From Chloranthus sessilifolius (taxonomy: Eukaryota > Streptophyta > Magnoliopsida > Chloranthales > Chloranthaceae), in the NCBI GenBank assembly GCA_021018995.1, contig CM037593.1, forward strand, positions 38,577,810 through 38,641,809: a stretch of 64,000 nucleotides of DNA, given 5' to 3'. The notes beneath the pieces were generated by a model. The model ran no database searches. It had not been told where the DNA came from and saw only the letters and a list, made by a program, of their open reading frames with translations. Numbering within the stretch: the stretch's first letter is position 1; each line of letters starts with the position of its first letter. Both the position numbers and the translations under genes were made by a program. This document shows, piece after piece, positions 11,740-21,463 of the stretch.

Positions 11740-13445
11740 CGCCACTATCCCTAGTGTCGTCGACTCGAATATCAAGAGTCTGGACCTCTGAAAGCGCGAG
11801 CCCCGCAACCAGAGTTGGTGGACAATCCTGAAAACGTGGAGGCCCAGCAACTAAACCCCCCTCTCTCGCCTGACTAGCGGTCCGCCTTGATCGAGAGCGA
11901 GGAGGACACCCAATAAGTAACTCCTGAATAATAGAGTCCTCACAAACATAATCTCTGACACGGTCACATGTCGTGCAATGAGGCGACTCAGTCAAAGAGC
12001 TTGCGGCCATCGACTCTGATCCGACAAGCTGACCAACCATCCTGCGCACTCCCCGCTCACTCCTCATCAAACGGTACTGCAATCGATCTATCGTTGCCTG
12101 CATCTCTGCCTGTACCATCTAACGCGTCGTCTCTAGTGCCTCGATCTGAGTCCCCTGCGCAACAATCATATCTATGAGCAGGTCCTCGCGATTGTGCGCA
12201 TCACCAAGGATCCGCCTCACCCCTGGAGTAGCACGTGCTCGTGCTACCTCTAGACATGACTCCTCAAGCTATCAAGCCTACACAACCACACCAAGTCAGA
12301 ATACTAATATATTCGCAAAAGAAGGAGAAGTTGAATAAAAGAGTAGCATACCAGATCCACTCTCTCCCTAAGGAGACACTCGACAGTCGTGGTAGTCATC
12401 GGATCAGTCGGTGCCACTGAAGGGGTAGCAAATGTGGATGGCTGCAACATGGAACAATAAATGTATCAAATAACCAAACCCCTAATGAGCAAATAGATAA
12501 CAAATACACTAACTAAAACATACCTGAATAGGAACGGGAGTAGACTCCTGAGGAGGAGCCTCGGGAGCAGAGTTAGGAATAACCTACACAAAAATAAAAC
12601 AAACCAACACAAAACATGTCAGATCAAAACAAAGTGAGACAACATAACCCAAACTAAAATACCAAACAAGCAAAGCAATTATACCTGACTCTCTGGGTGC
12701 AGAGAAGCAGCAGTCGCCTCCCTCATCTGGAGATCCTCAGCAAGACAACGCTGAAAAGACAACACATGATATCAACAAACTACTAAAAAACATAAAATTA
12801 AATAACTCAGAAGATCGAAGAAACTCACCTAGTGCTCTAGCTCAACTCGGAGCTGAGCCATCGCATGATCCTCCCGACTAGAAGAGGCGACTGAAGACAG
12901 ATCAAATGTCAGAGCAAAATTTCCAACAGCGGCAAGCTCCGCCCTCTGTGAGTATCAATAAACACATCAGACTTGACCAAATGCTAACAAGCAATTAAGA
13001 CTAATACAAACCCTCACCATTCGACTGATCTCAGAACGTAGACTAGCTGCTATCACTGTGGTAGCACTCGAGCAATGCCGCCTGACGGGCGAACTCGCCC
13101 TCTCTCTCAGTCTGACGAACAAGAACCAAACAAGACTGTCAAACGAAGGTGACTAGAGATAGATATAGACAAAACTCACAAACAAGTACACTCACCAGAG
13201 ATCATCAGGTCTCCGCTAGCTGAACCTCAGCTCATCCTCCGTTGCCCTAGCCTGAGCAATCGAGGAAGCCAGAGAATGTAACATCTCCTCATCAGGACGA
13301 GGAGCGCACCCTGTCTGCTCCATCGTCGAATGAAGGGCGTCCAACGCTCCATGGACACCCGTCGTAAGTTGGCCCTGCTCTATTGTGGCCAATCTCTCCC
13401 TCAATGACAACGCTAACTTAGGTTCGCCGATCGCGAAAGAGCCAC
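11726..13445 (-). pseudogene. Element A antisense PMD gene, 3' exons
   Basis: This is the downstream half of an opposite-strand gene whose upstream half is at 38298-40198; element B separates them. The last exon is open at 11726-12118. It contains coiled-coil-like and Ser/Arg-rich sequence (TTCDRVRDYVCED, GCPPRSRSRRTAS) that matches B 24812-25363. Upstream come small exons bounded by GT/AG on the minus strand, for example a short Pro/Glu-rich exon at about 12533-12583, and an exon ending at 13196 with a gtgagtg donor. The exon at 13196-13445 carries LRERLATIEQGQ and DEEMLHSLASSIAQARA. It is cut at 13445/13446 by the LTR of B. Confidence 0.8.
13441..13445 (+). repeat. Target site duplication of element B, left copy (GCCAC)
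   Basis: GCCAC lies directly before TGTTGGTG, the outer end of B's left LTR, and again directly after its right LTR at 38298-38302. Five bases is the expected Ty3/gypsy integrase duplication. Both copies fall in the same codon context of A's antisense exon, so they also fix the insertion point. Confidence 0.93.
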
Positions 13446-15839
13446 TGTTGGTGCGTGCTTTTTCTGGGTTCCTCACAATTCCCGTTGAATCAGTGGCTTC
13501 AAATTCTGTCCAGGTGGACTCTAGCGATGCGGTGTTTCGAATGATAAAGATAAATAAAAAAAAGAGATTTTCTAGGAAGGTTCCTAGTTTGATTGCAATC
13601 TCCAGCTGCAGATATTTAACGACGCTGCAGCATGTCAATGATCACGCTGTGAAGTGGGTGTAGGTTACTTCTATACTAAATCATCCGCCTGCGAACATCA
13701 GTAGCAATGCTTCTCCTTAGTTTAGTTAGTTTAATTATTTTCTTATATCCCTTTGTAATTATAATTTTGGTCAGTTTAGATTTTCCAATTCTATTATTAT
13801 TATGCTCTGATTGTATGAGCTTATCAAGGTGAGTTATTTTAGTATTCTGATGCTATCAAGAGTCCAATGAGCATTAAGGTTCTGGTATTATGAAGAGTCC
13901 AATCAATTTCAGTCTCCTATTGGTACTAGGAGTGCATATATCTCAATTTCGATAATATTCCAACTAAAATTAAGCATGCTAATTATACTGGAATTCTAAT
14001 TAAAGCAATTGTAGAAATTCTACTATAATTCTAGCTAAAAATACTCATAATAATTATACTATAATTCTAGTTGAAATAAAAAGACTGATTTTCGCTACGG
14101 GGCAAATTAAAGCAATGAATTTAATTTTCTTATTCAAATATCAATAGAAAAAATAAACTCTAATTTTTCTACGACCCTAATTATTGACGGATTAATGGTG
14201 GCAAAATATAACTAATCATGAATAAACTAAATTTCCTAGAATTCGAATTTGGAATAATCAATTAAATAAACCTATGAAAAGGAAATTTTGATTTAGCATT
14301 CTAATAATTATATCAAGGCCTAGTTAATGCAAATAATCAATTATGTCTAGATATAAACTAATTAAAGTAATTTATTAATTCTAAAAAAAAACTCTTAAAA
14401 AAAAGGGGTTTGGGCCCGCTATGCTAAGGAAGATTGGCCTCATTCCCAAGTACCCTTCGTAAGCTCCCTCAGGCAAATCGGGTGGCTGAGATTAAAGAGG
14501 AAAAAAGTTGAATTTTGGATGGTAAAGTAATATTTTTGGGCTTTTCAGAATTGATTTCAGAATAATATGGGGCAAATTGAATTATAAACTAGAATTATAA
14601 GACTATAATTAATACTTAGAATTTTTGAAGCTATTTAAATAAGAAACTAAAATTAAGATTAAATTTTTAAGACTGAATTCGCATCTGAAATCAAGAAATC
14701 AGGCCGCATGATTAAGGACTGATTCTGAATCAAAGGATTAGAACCAGAAAATTATGATAGGACTATAAATCGTGATTTTAGAATTGAATTAAAGTCTAAC
14801 ATCAGTGTATCGGACCAATGAATTAATGACCGATTCTAGAAATAGAGAACTAGAACCAGATATAAAGAAGATTAGGTCCGAAAAGGGGTGCTACGGTCTA
14901 AGACTGAAAATAAAATTAAAATTAATAGATCTAGAGATTATAAGCTATGGTCGAAATGTTAAAAAAAACTAAATTATTACCTAAGGGTCTGGGCTGCAGA
15001 GAGAAATCTCAAAGATTAGAAGCTTGAATCTCGAAACCATGATTAATATGCTCTATGGATTGATTCTCAGAGTGTTCTGGTTTCGGAACTCGTTCTCTCT
15101 CGAAAATTCTAGCCTTTTTTCGTCCAACTTCCTGGGCGAATTAAGAAAAAAATCTCTTATAGGTTTTCCTTCAATTATGCACCTATTTACGGGTGTTTAA
15201 CTGAATTACGAGTCAAGATTTCGGCACTTAATCACTTTGAGTAGATCATCGACTCAGTGAGCGACTGGCTGACTTGCTCAGCGAGTCTCCAAGTCCTATC
15301 AAATTAGGACTAATTACGCGTATGTTATCATGCGCTCAATCTGATTAAGCGTTTAACTTGAAACATTTAATCAAGAAAACATAGGGGTCGAGGGTAGTAA
15401 GACTAGGTCGGCCGTAGGCCAATTGTACACTGGTGGTAAAGCGCTCAATCCGATCACGCGTTCTATTTCAGGCGCGTAATTGAGTCTCAAATCGGTCTGG
15501 GAAAGAAGGTTTGGTTTGAAAGGTAGACTGATCATGCGCTTGTAATTTTACACATGATCGAATTGCATGCTTGGCTTCTAGCATAAATTCTAGGTTGTCC
15601 GGGTATGGTCTCTAAAATGAAATGCAAGACTATTATTTCAGTCTGCGTTTCGACTATATACTGTTGCTTAGCATATAGCCTACCCACTCCGGGATCTGAG
15701 CTACAAAGTTATTATTTCAGCCTATGTTCATCAATGTACTATTACTTCAATGCATGGTTCCCACACCGCAGGTTTAAAAGGTCAAAGGTTGACCAAATAA
15801 AAAAGTATATTTCAAGAAGGCAAAATGGGAGTGTCTACA
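13446..15839 (-). repeat. Element B 3' LTR
   Basis: The 2,394-bp LTR begins (plus strand) with tgttggtg and ends with gtgtctaca, the inverted TG..CA termini. It pairs with 35904-38297. In element direction it contains U3 with two units of the short inverted-repeat array (about 15655-15676 and 15734-15755), GCGC-rich motifs (15240-15560), a weak TATA-like box (cctataagag, near 15160), then the conserved GC-rich block (14413-14490) and an AT-rich R/U5 part. Confidence 0.95.
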
Positions 15840-15852
15840 GATGCCCCTCTTC
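15840..15852 (-). other. Element B polypurine tract
   Basis: On the minus strand GAAGAGGGGCATC directly precedes the LTR start TGTAGACAC. A's PPT (44671-44683) is AAAGAGGGGCATC before TGTAAACAC. This is the plus-strand DNA primer site. Confidence 0.88.
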
Positions 15853-17220
15853 GGCGCGCTCTTGCAAAGTAAGAACGCGTCGAAGAAGTAGACACCCCTC
15901 ATTCGAGGAGTCTTCTCGTTTCACTTAGGAATTCACAAATGTGAATTGGGGATATTGACATGACATACTTGCCTTTCTTATCTATCAACGCAAGCTTAAA
16001 TGGAGCATTTGAGGGCCCAATGGTAGCTGTCGAAAGGCACTTTCGAGATCTGTGGGTGCATGGCGCATCCCGTCGCATTGCGTGAGCTAACAGAGGGATA
16101 TGGCATGATCGAGGTACCGAGGGGCGTCATACAGATGCCCATAAGGTCCAGAGACCGATAATAAAAAAACAGAGAGTGCAATATAATATCGAAGGCTTTA
16201 ACAAGTCATGTCAGATCGGGCGCATCCTTGCTCACACCAATGCGTGTCAGGCATTCCTTTTCCAATTGGCATTTGTAAGTTTTTAGATTGAGTATATTTG
16301 TTGTTCAGTTTCTCAAGGGAAAGGGGCTAGTTTGGGCTGGTAATTAACGTGAATTTTGTGAGGTGTGATCAGTTGAATTCTGCGCAGTGGCTCGTGCACT
16401 TGATTCATCTGGAGTCGGTCTTTTAAGTAGGGAATTCTAGTCTTATGTGTCTGAACTAATGATTCTACGCAAACTAATGATTCTATGCAGTGGCGTATGC
16501 GCTCGATCCAATTTTACGCAGTGGAATATGCACTTGATTGTGAGTTCAAGGGGTCTTTAAGTTGGGAAATTCTGGTCCTAAGGTATCTGAACAAGTGATT
16601 CTGCGTAGTGGTGTTTGCGCTCGATCCAATTTTGTGCAGTAGGATATGCGCTTGATTGTGAGTTCAGGGTCTCAGGAGTTAAAAGTCAGCTTTATGGTAT
16701 ATGCGTAATGAGGCACTTAATCAATTTTTTTGTATTTATTTTTTGGTATTTAGAAAAAGGGTGAATTGAGTCTATTTACTTTGTTGCTTTTTTTCTTTTT
16801 GATAGTATTTTTTTTATTTTTGATAGTATTATTTTCTTTCTGATTTTTTTTTTTTTTTTATAAAACATTTTTTTTTAAGCAAGTAAGTGGGTTTCGAGAT
16901 TTTGAAATTCTAGGGATTTTAACTTAAGATCAATTCGATGGTAAAATGGCAGAAAATGTGGCTACCGAGATGTCGCTAAGTAGATCCACCGGTACAGGAT
17001 TTGTGAACCCGACCGTTTATGTGGTTGTCAAGATGACACTTGGCATGCCGGATACTCCATCTAACCTTCTCAACGAATACTGATGATTGTCTCTTACTGG
17101 AGGACTACAGTAACTCGCGAGTCAAGAGAGATGGGTTTTGAAAACATTTTGACTTAATCATAAATAACTACGTTTATAAGTAATATCGAGTAATTGAAAA
17201 AAATAAGTAATACTTACCTG
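15853..17220 (-). repeat. Element B hypervariable 3' UTR with a ~118-bp tandem repeat
   Basis: There is no coding sequence here. About 16378-16690 holds two to three degenerate repeats with the phrase gcgctcgatccaatttt at 16499 and 16617 (period 118). One copy of the unit that is triplicated in A (44250-44476) appears at about 16020-16180. T-rich runs lie at 16720-16880. Tandem repeats upstream of the 3' LTR are a known feature of Tat/Ogre elements. Confidence 0.65.
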
Positions 17221-17244
17221 GGGGTGATACTTACCTAGGTTGTA

Positions 17245-18143
17245 CGATGGGACTTGTGATATTGTAGCGGGGTGCTATTGCGATAGGGCTTTGAAGTTGC
17301 CTTTTCTTTCTTTCTTTTTTTTGCTTTGTCTGCTGCGACAGTTGGTGGTTGGCGGTGTGATGTAGCGTCTTGGGGAAGGTGATGTCGTGATGGGACAAGT
17401 GGTACTGTGGTGATACCGCGATAGGGCCTGGATAGTTTTCGACAGTATGTTCGTGTTGTAGCTTGGCATTAGTGGGATGCAATGGGACATGGGAGGAGCC
17501 CTAAGTTTCTCTTCTTCTTTTTTCATTTGTTGTGGTATCTGGTGACCATTTTTATCGAGCAATTTGGGAGAAAGGTTCTTTACTTTAGCGATAGGACCTG
17601 ATTGAGCCTTCTCCCTTTTCTTCTTTGGCGCGGCAAGCATGTTGTTTGAGCTTTTCGGGCAGTGGTGTCCGCAATGGGAGGTGTAACATAGTTAGTGGTG
17701 GGACTCTGGTAGAATGTTTTCACGTTGGGACATTGATCTCTTTTTGTTTAGCAGATCTTGGGTCAAGTGAGCTCACGTTGTGGTTGCGTTGTGTTGGCCT
17801 TTTGACATATTTGCGTTCTCAAAATTTTTTGATTGGGCCATGGGCGCGTAGCTACAAATTTTATTTTATTTTTTACAACGGGATCAGATATTGGGGTGGT
17901 GTCATGCGTGTGTGTTTTTTGGTGGGATGTGCTTGGGCGGCTGCACGATGGGACAGGAGGGTTTTGATTGAGATAGGGTAAAGAATGTGGTCAGGGGTGA
18001 CGATGTCACGCAAGGCATGCATGTCTTGTCTATAATAGGACCAGGGGTGTGGTTGGTGTTTTTTATAGGGTTACGTGATGGGAGTAGAGTGAGCAGCTGT
18101 TCCTTTTTCAATGTGGATAGCCTATGAGGCTACGCGATGGGAC
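17245..18143 (-). repeat. Element B array of PBS-complementary motifs
   Basis: On the plus strand the motif GCGATGGGAC, or a one- or two-base variant, occurs near 17245, 17280, 17387, 17418, 17479, 17588, 17671, 17946, 18075 and 18134. Two copies equal the PBS cores of other elements: gcaatgggac (A) at 17479 and gcgataggac (E) at 17588. Since B is transcribed from the minus strand, the element RNA would carry GTCCCATCGCG-like segments. These are tRNA-like in sense and complementary to the element's PBS. Element A has the same array at 42883-43538. Confidence 0.7.
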
Positions 18144-18572
18144 AAAGGGAATCTTCCTCGAATCGAGACTGAATTTTGTGTGAGAATCAGGAATTACATG
18201 CCTATTTCTAGTCGTGTGATCAGATTGCGCGCCTATTTTCAAGCATGCGATCCAGGGACTAAGGGGCTGATTACACGTGTTGATATGGGCGTGCGATTTT
18301 ATTGCACACTTAAGTATCTTTGCGCGATTGAAGGGTCACCATGTCTCTACGCGAGTGGCCTTTCATATTGCACTGCTTGAATAGGTCAATAGGTCGTTTG
18401 ATTCAATTACGCGGCCCATGGTGAGCATGGGATCGGAAGGTCACACTGTCTACGCGGGCGATAGTCTCATTGCGCGCTTGGTTAGTGGCACGGGTTTTGA
18501 ATTAAGGGTTGTATATGTGGCGCGGGATCGGATTGAGCACGCTTAGTTAAGCGTGCGATTGAGTCCGTACTC

Positions 18573-18580
18573 TATATAAG
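18573..18580 (+). promoter_or_regulatory. TATA box of an antisense transcript in B
   Basis: TATATAAG stands about 130 bp before the ATG at 18703. It follows 18180-18560, a stretch dense in GCGCG/attgcgcg motifs like those in LTR U3. The sequence after the box (ttcatttgtttctcattctctggtttag) resembles the leader after the second antisense TATA at 21283, which supports a real promoter family. Confidence 0.5.
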
Positions 18581-18702
18581 CGTGGGAGGCTTCATTTGTT
18601 TCTCATTCTCTGGTTTAGTCTCGAGTTTTAACTTTTTTGATTGTTCTGGTGTTCTGAGATTCATGTTTTAGCGATATTGAGCAATCTAACCGTCAAATTG
18701 GG

Positions 18703-18882
18703 ATGGGGTTTCTTCCTACATTCGTAATTTCGCATGATCTTCGCCCTGAGGTGATACTCGGGGATGATATTGTCTTGGGAATGGGAGGTATTGGGATTGA
18801 GGGTGCTGGTCTTCACACCGTTCCTTTTTATGGAGCAGTGAAGGCAGTGTTGTGGAGGCGGCGGCGAAGGAGACGAAGATGA
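18703..18882 (+). CDS. Small antisense ORF 1 in B (59 aa), conserved in A
   Basis: The ORF starts MGFLPTFVISHDLRPEVILG and ends in eight arginines. Its counterpart in A (minus strand, 42595-42729) starts MSFLSMFVVSHLLRPKVVLG, so the first 20 residues agree at about 13 positions, with mostly conservative changes. It lies downstream of a TATA box and upstream of a hairpin/poly(A)-like end (19096-19109). After the ORF, both elements keep a GGAGG-rich stretch and a Lys-Pro-rich segment (18960-19030 region) in another frame, so an intron or frameshift is possible. I recognise no family. Evidence for translation is only conservation and position. Confidence 0.45.
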   Translation: MGFLPTFVISHDLRPEVILGDDIVLGMGGIGIEGAGLHTVPFYGAVKAVLWRRRRRRRR

Positions 18883-19095
18883 CAGGGAGAGGAAGTGTTG
18901 TAAATGGAGGGATGTGCTCCCTAGCCCATTTTCCGTCTCTTCTGCCGGTGGCTCATTTGAGTCCTCCAAGTCTGGTGGCAATATCTCTGAAGCCTCCGAT
19001 TGGACGTTCTGCTCCTCACTTTGACTCATTGTAGTTTTTGTTTTCGTTTTGGGTTGTATGTTAGGTTCTAGGTTTTCATTTTGGGTTGTAATTCA

Positions 19096-19109
19096 GGAAG
19101 TATGCCTCC
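19096..19109 (+). other. Hairpin at 3' end of antisense unit 1 (B)
   Basis: GGAAGTATGCCTCC, followed at 19136 by gaataaagg (poly(A)-signal-like). It is one of three similar hairpins in B. The A counterpart is at 42357-42370. Confidence 0.5.
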
Positions 19110-19919
19110 AGCGATATTGTCAAATTTTGAATTATGAATAAAGGGGCATTTTTTTGTCTATTGTCTATTGTGCTCAGTTGTGCTTAGTTTAAATTAATGG
19201 ATTAATTGGACTTATCTGATTTGTTTAATGTAGTTTTAGGATTTGATTTAGCTTTAAAGTTTTGGAAGTTCGTTTTGAAATTATTCGGAGTTTATTTAGA
19301 GATCAGTTTACTTTGTTTAGAGGGTTCGCTTAATTCTATTGAGCTTGTTTGGGGCATTTTTTCGGTGATCTTGAACAGGTTAGATTTTATTTTATTTTTT
19401 TGGTTTCATTTAAGGTGTTCTGTTAGAGGTTTTTTTTTGTTTAAGATTTCTGTTTAAGATGATACTTGTTAAAAAGGTGTGAGTTTTCATGGGTTCTAGT
19501 TGGGTGTTTCAATCCAATTGGTTTATCTGAATTTGGGAGATTTGTGCTTTTCAGAGGGGCAAGTGTTGTGTGATTATTGGTCTATCTAGTTTGGCATGGA
19601 TTGTTGTTTTTTTTTAAAGAAAAGGGGGTATGTGTATAGTTTTAGATTCAATTAGATTGGGGAGGTTTCAAGATGTGTGACATTTGTTCATGGGGCATGG
19701 TTTATAAATGCATGAGTCTAAGGTTTTTGGCTTGTTGTTTCCTCATCTCTTTCATTTTAAGTTTAAAGATTAAAATTTTTTGAGGGATATCTTGTGTTTG
19801 TAACTTTGGGCATTTTTTTATTCATTAATGTCTTTTATTCCTCTCTATTTCGTTTCTCGAGTACTAGACCCGAGGACTTGTATTTATTAAGTGGATTATG
19901 AGAATGGACGGGATTGGGA

Positions 19920-20048
19920 ATGCGAGGTGATACTAGGGTTGGTGCTATCTATCCAACTCGAAGCGCCACCCCATCGGGAGAAGAGGTGGAGGAGAAAAAG
20001 GTGATAGAAAGGAAACCCAAGGATAAGGCAGGGTTAAATTTCTCGTGA
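19920..20048 (+). CDS. Small antisense ORF 2 in B (42 aa), conserved in A
   Basis: This 129-bp reading frame begins MRGDTRVGAIYPTRSATPSG, is rich in Glu and Lys in the middle and ends in Phe-Ser-stop. The aligned frame in A (minus strand, 41365-41493) is also exactly 129 bp, with the same end (FS, TGA) and the shared motifs TRS-TP-GEE and ERKP. A has one in-frame TAG. The open frame extends upstream of the ATG in both, so this could be an exon rather than a complete gene. Downstream, a segment containing PGWLSVSHS (20140-20190) is shared with A, then a hairpin at 20347. No known family recognised. Confidence 0.4.
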   Translation: MRGDTRVGAIYPTRSATPSGEEVEEKKVIERKPKDKAGLNFS

Positions 20049-20346
20049 CTGATGCCTATTTTTTCTCGGTAGGCTTTGTGAATTCAGTGTTAGTTGCTCC
20101 TTATTTTTTAATGTGTCCAAGGGGAGCTTCTAACAGTGGGTCCACAAGTCCTGGGTGGCTTTCTGTAAGCCACTCTTCCTTTATGCCGGCTCGGGGAGAG
20201 GGGAAGAGGTATCACGGTTAGAATTCGTTTAGGGTGTGTTCCTCCTCTAGGCTTCTCGGAGATCTCTAGTCTCTCGAATAAGTCTGGATTCTAGCATTGC
20301 TTAAACGTGCAGATTTTAGCATTCTTATTTTTAAGTTGTATATTCA

Positions 20347-20360
20347 GAGGGTATCCCCTC
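20347..20360 (+). other. Hairpin at 3' end of antisense unit 2 (B)
   Basis: GAGGGTATCCCCTC is preceded by ttgtatattca and followed by cattgtaatgatttttatt. The same context occurs at the other two hairpins and at A 41055-41068. Confidence 0.5.
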
Positions 20361-21280
20361 GGTGTGCATTGTAATGATTTTTATTAATCCATGAAGTGAT
20401 TATATTTTAATTCTATTTGTGGTTATTTAATAATCTTTTTTGTTTGATTTAATTTATATTTCATTTGTCTCGTTGCAGGGGTGATACTTTTAGTTTTAAT
20501 TTGGTTGTTTATTTTAGATCTGGGCACGTGTTAAAGATAGTTTTTCTTTTCGTTTAGTTTTGAGTATTATAGAGGCAATGTGAGTGTTTAATCTTATTGA
20601 GGGCACGTGAAGGTGTTGGGGGCATTTTTTTGGTTGAGGAAAGTGGAGGAGAGAGCATTTTCCTTGGGTTTTAATTATTTATTGTGAAGTAAAGGGCATT
20701 TTTTTGGGTTTTCTTTTGTTTATTTTTATTTATTGTGAATTAAGGGGCATTTTTTTATTTTTTTGGGGTTGTAAATTTTCTTAAGTTATGAGTGTTTTGG
20801 GTTGGTCTTATCGAGGGCGTCATTTAAGTTGATAGTGAGCGTCAAAATGTCTTAACTTCAAGTTTGAGTTTACTGTCCTGGGCATGTAAAAAATTTTGGT
20901 TTCTGGGAAATTACACGCTACTGCCCGCACGCTTGAACGAATTGCGCGCCGGCATGGGGACACGCATTTACAAGCGACAAAAGGTTATTAAGCATCAATT
21001 CATTGGCACTGAATCGAATAAAGCGCATGAATGGAGACGTAGAATCAGGGAAGTAGACGATCACTGTAGGGATGACCTTTGGTATTTGCGTGCCAATGTT
21101 GAAGCACTTGGTGTAATTGCGCGCCTGGTGGGTGACGCGCAACCAGGGGGTCGGGTTATTTTGAGCAGGCGACGTTTATATTATGCGCCCAAGATTGGGC
21201 GTTTGATCTGGATTATGCACTAAGTAGATAGTGCATGATTCAATCAATCGCATAGATTTAAGCACGCGATTTAGGCGAGT
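20361..21280 (+). promoter_or_regulatory. Upstream region of the antisense PMD gene in B
   Basis: No gene is supported. From 20920 to 21280 the stretch is dense in gcgcgcc/gcgcaac motifs (for example attgcgcgcc at 20942, aattgcgcgcc at 21116, gacgcgcaacc at 21134). The same words fill LTR U3 and the region before the TATA at 18573. The open frame at 20864-21223 has no counterpart I can show to be coding and is probably a by-product of GC content. Confidence 0.45.
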
Positions 21281-21282
21281 TC

Positions 21283-21290
21283 TATAAATA
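21283..21290 (+). promoter_or_regulatory. TATA box of the antisense PMD gene in B
   Basis: TATAAATA lies about 175 bp upstream of the ATG at 21464, after the GCGC-rich stretch. A's equivalent on the minus strand is ctatatatg at 40334-40342, about 140 bp before its ATG. Confidence 0.55.
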
Positions 21291-21463
21291 GTTCAAACTT
21301 TTCATTTTTCATCGCGTTATCCATTTTAGTCTTTGATTCTCTAGTTTCCTGGTTTTCTTGTGCTCGGGCTTTCGTGTTTTCGTGATATCTCGTGATCTGG
21401 TCATCCATTTGAGGCGTCGTTTCTTTCATTTACTTCAGTTTTTTTTTAGTTCTTTATTCTCAT

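Noticed and set aside
17231-17981. Open frames on both strands over the anti-PBS array
   Set aside because: No counterpart frame in A; both strands are open by composition.
17245-18143. CRISPR-like array
   Set aside because: Plant context, very short degenerate motif and irregular spacing.
20864-21223. 119-aa frame upstream of the PMD gene as a gene
   Set aside because: No matching frame in A; the stretch lies in the GCGC-rich promoter region upstream of the TATA box.
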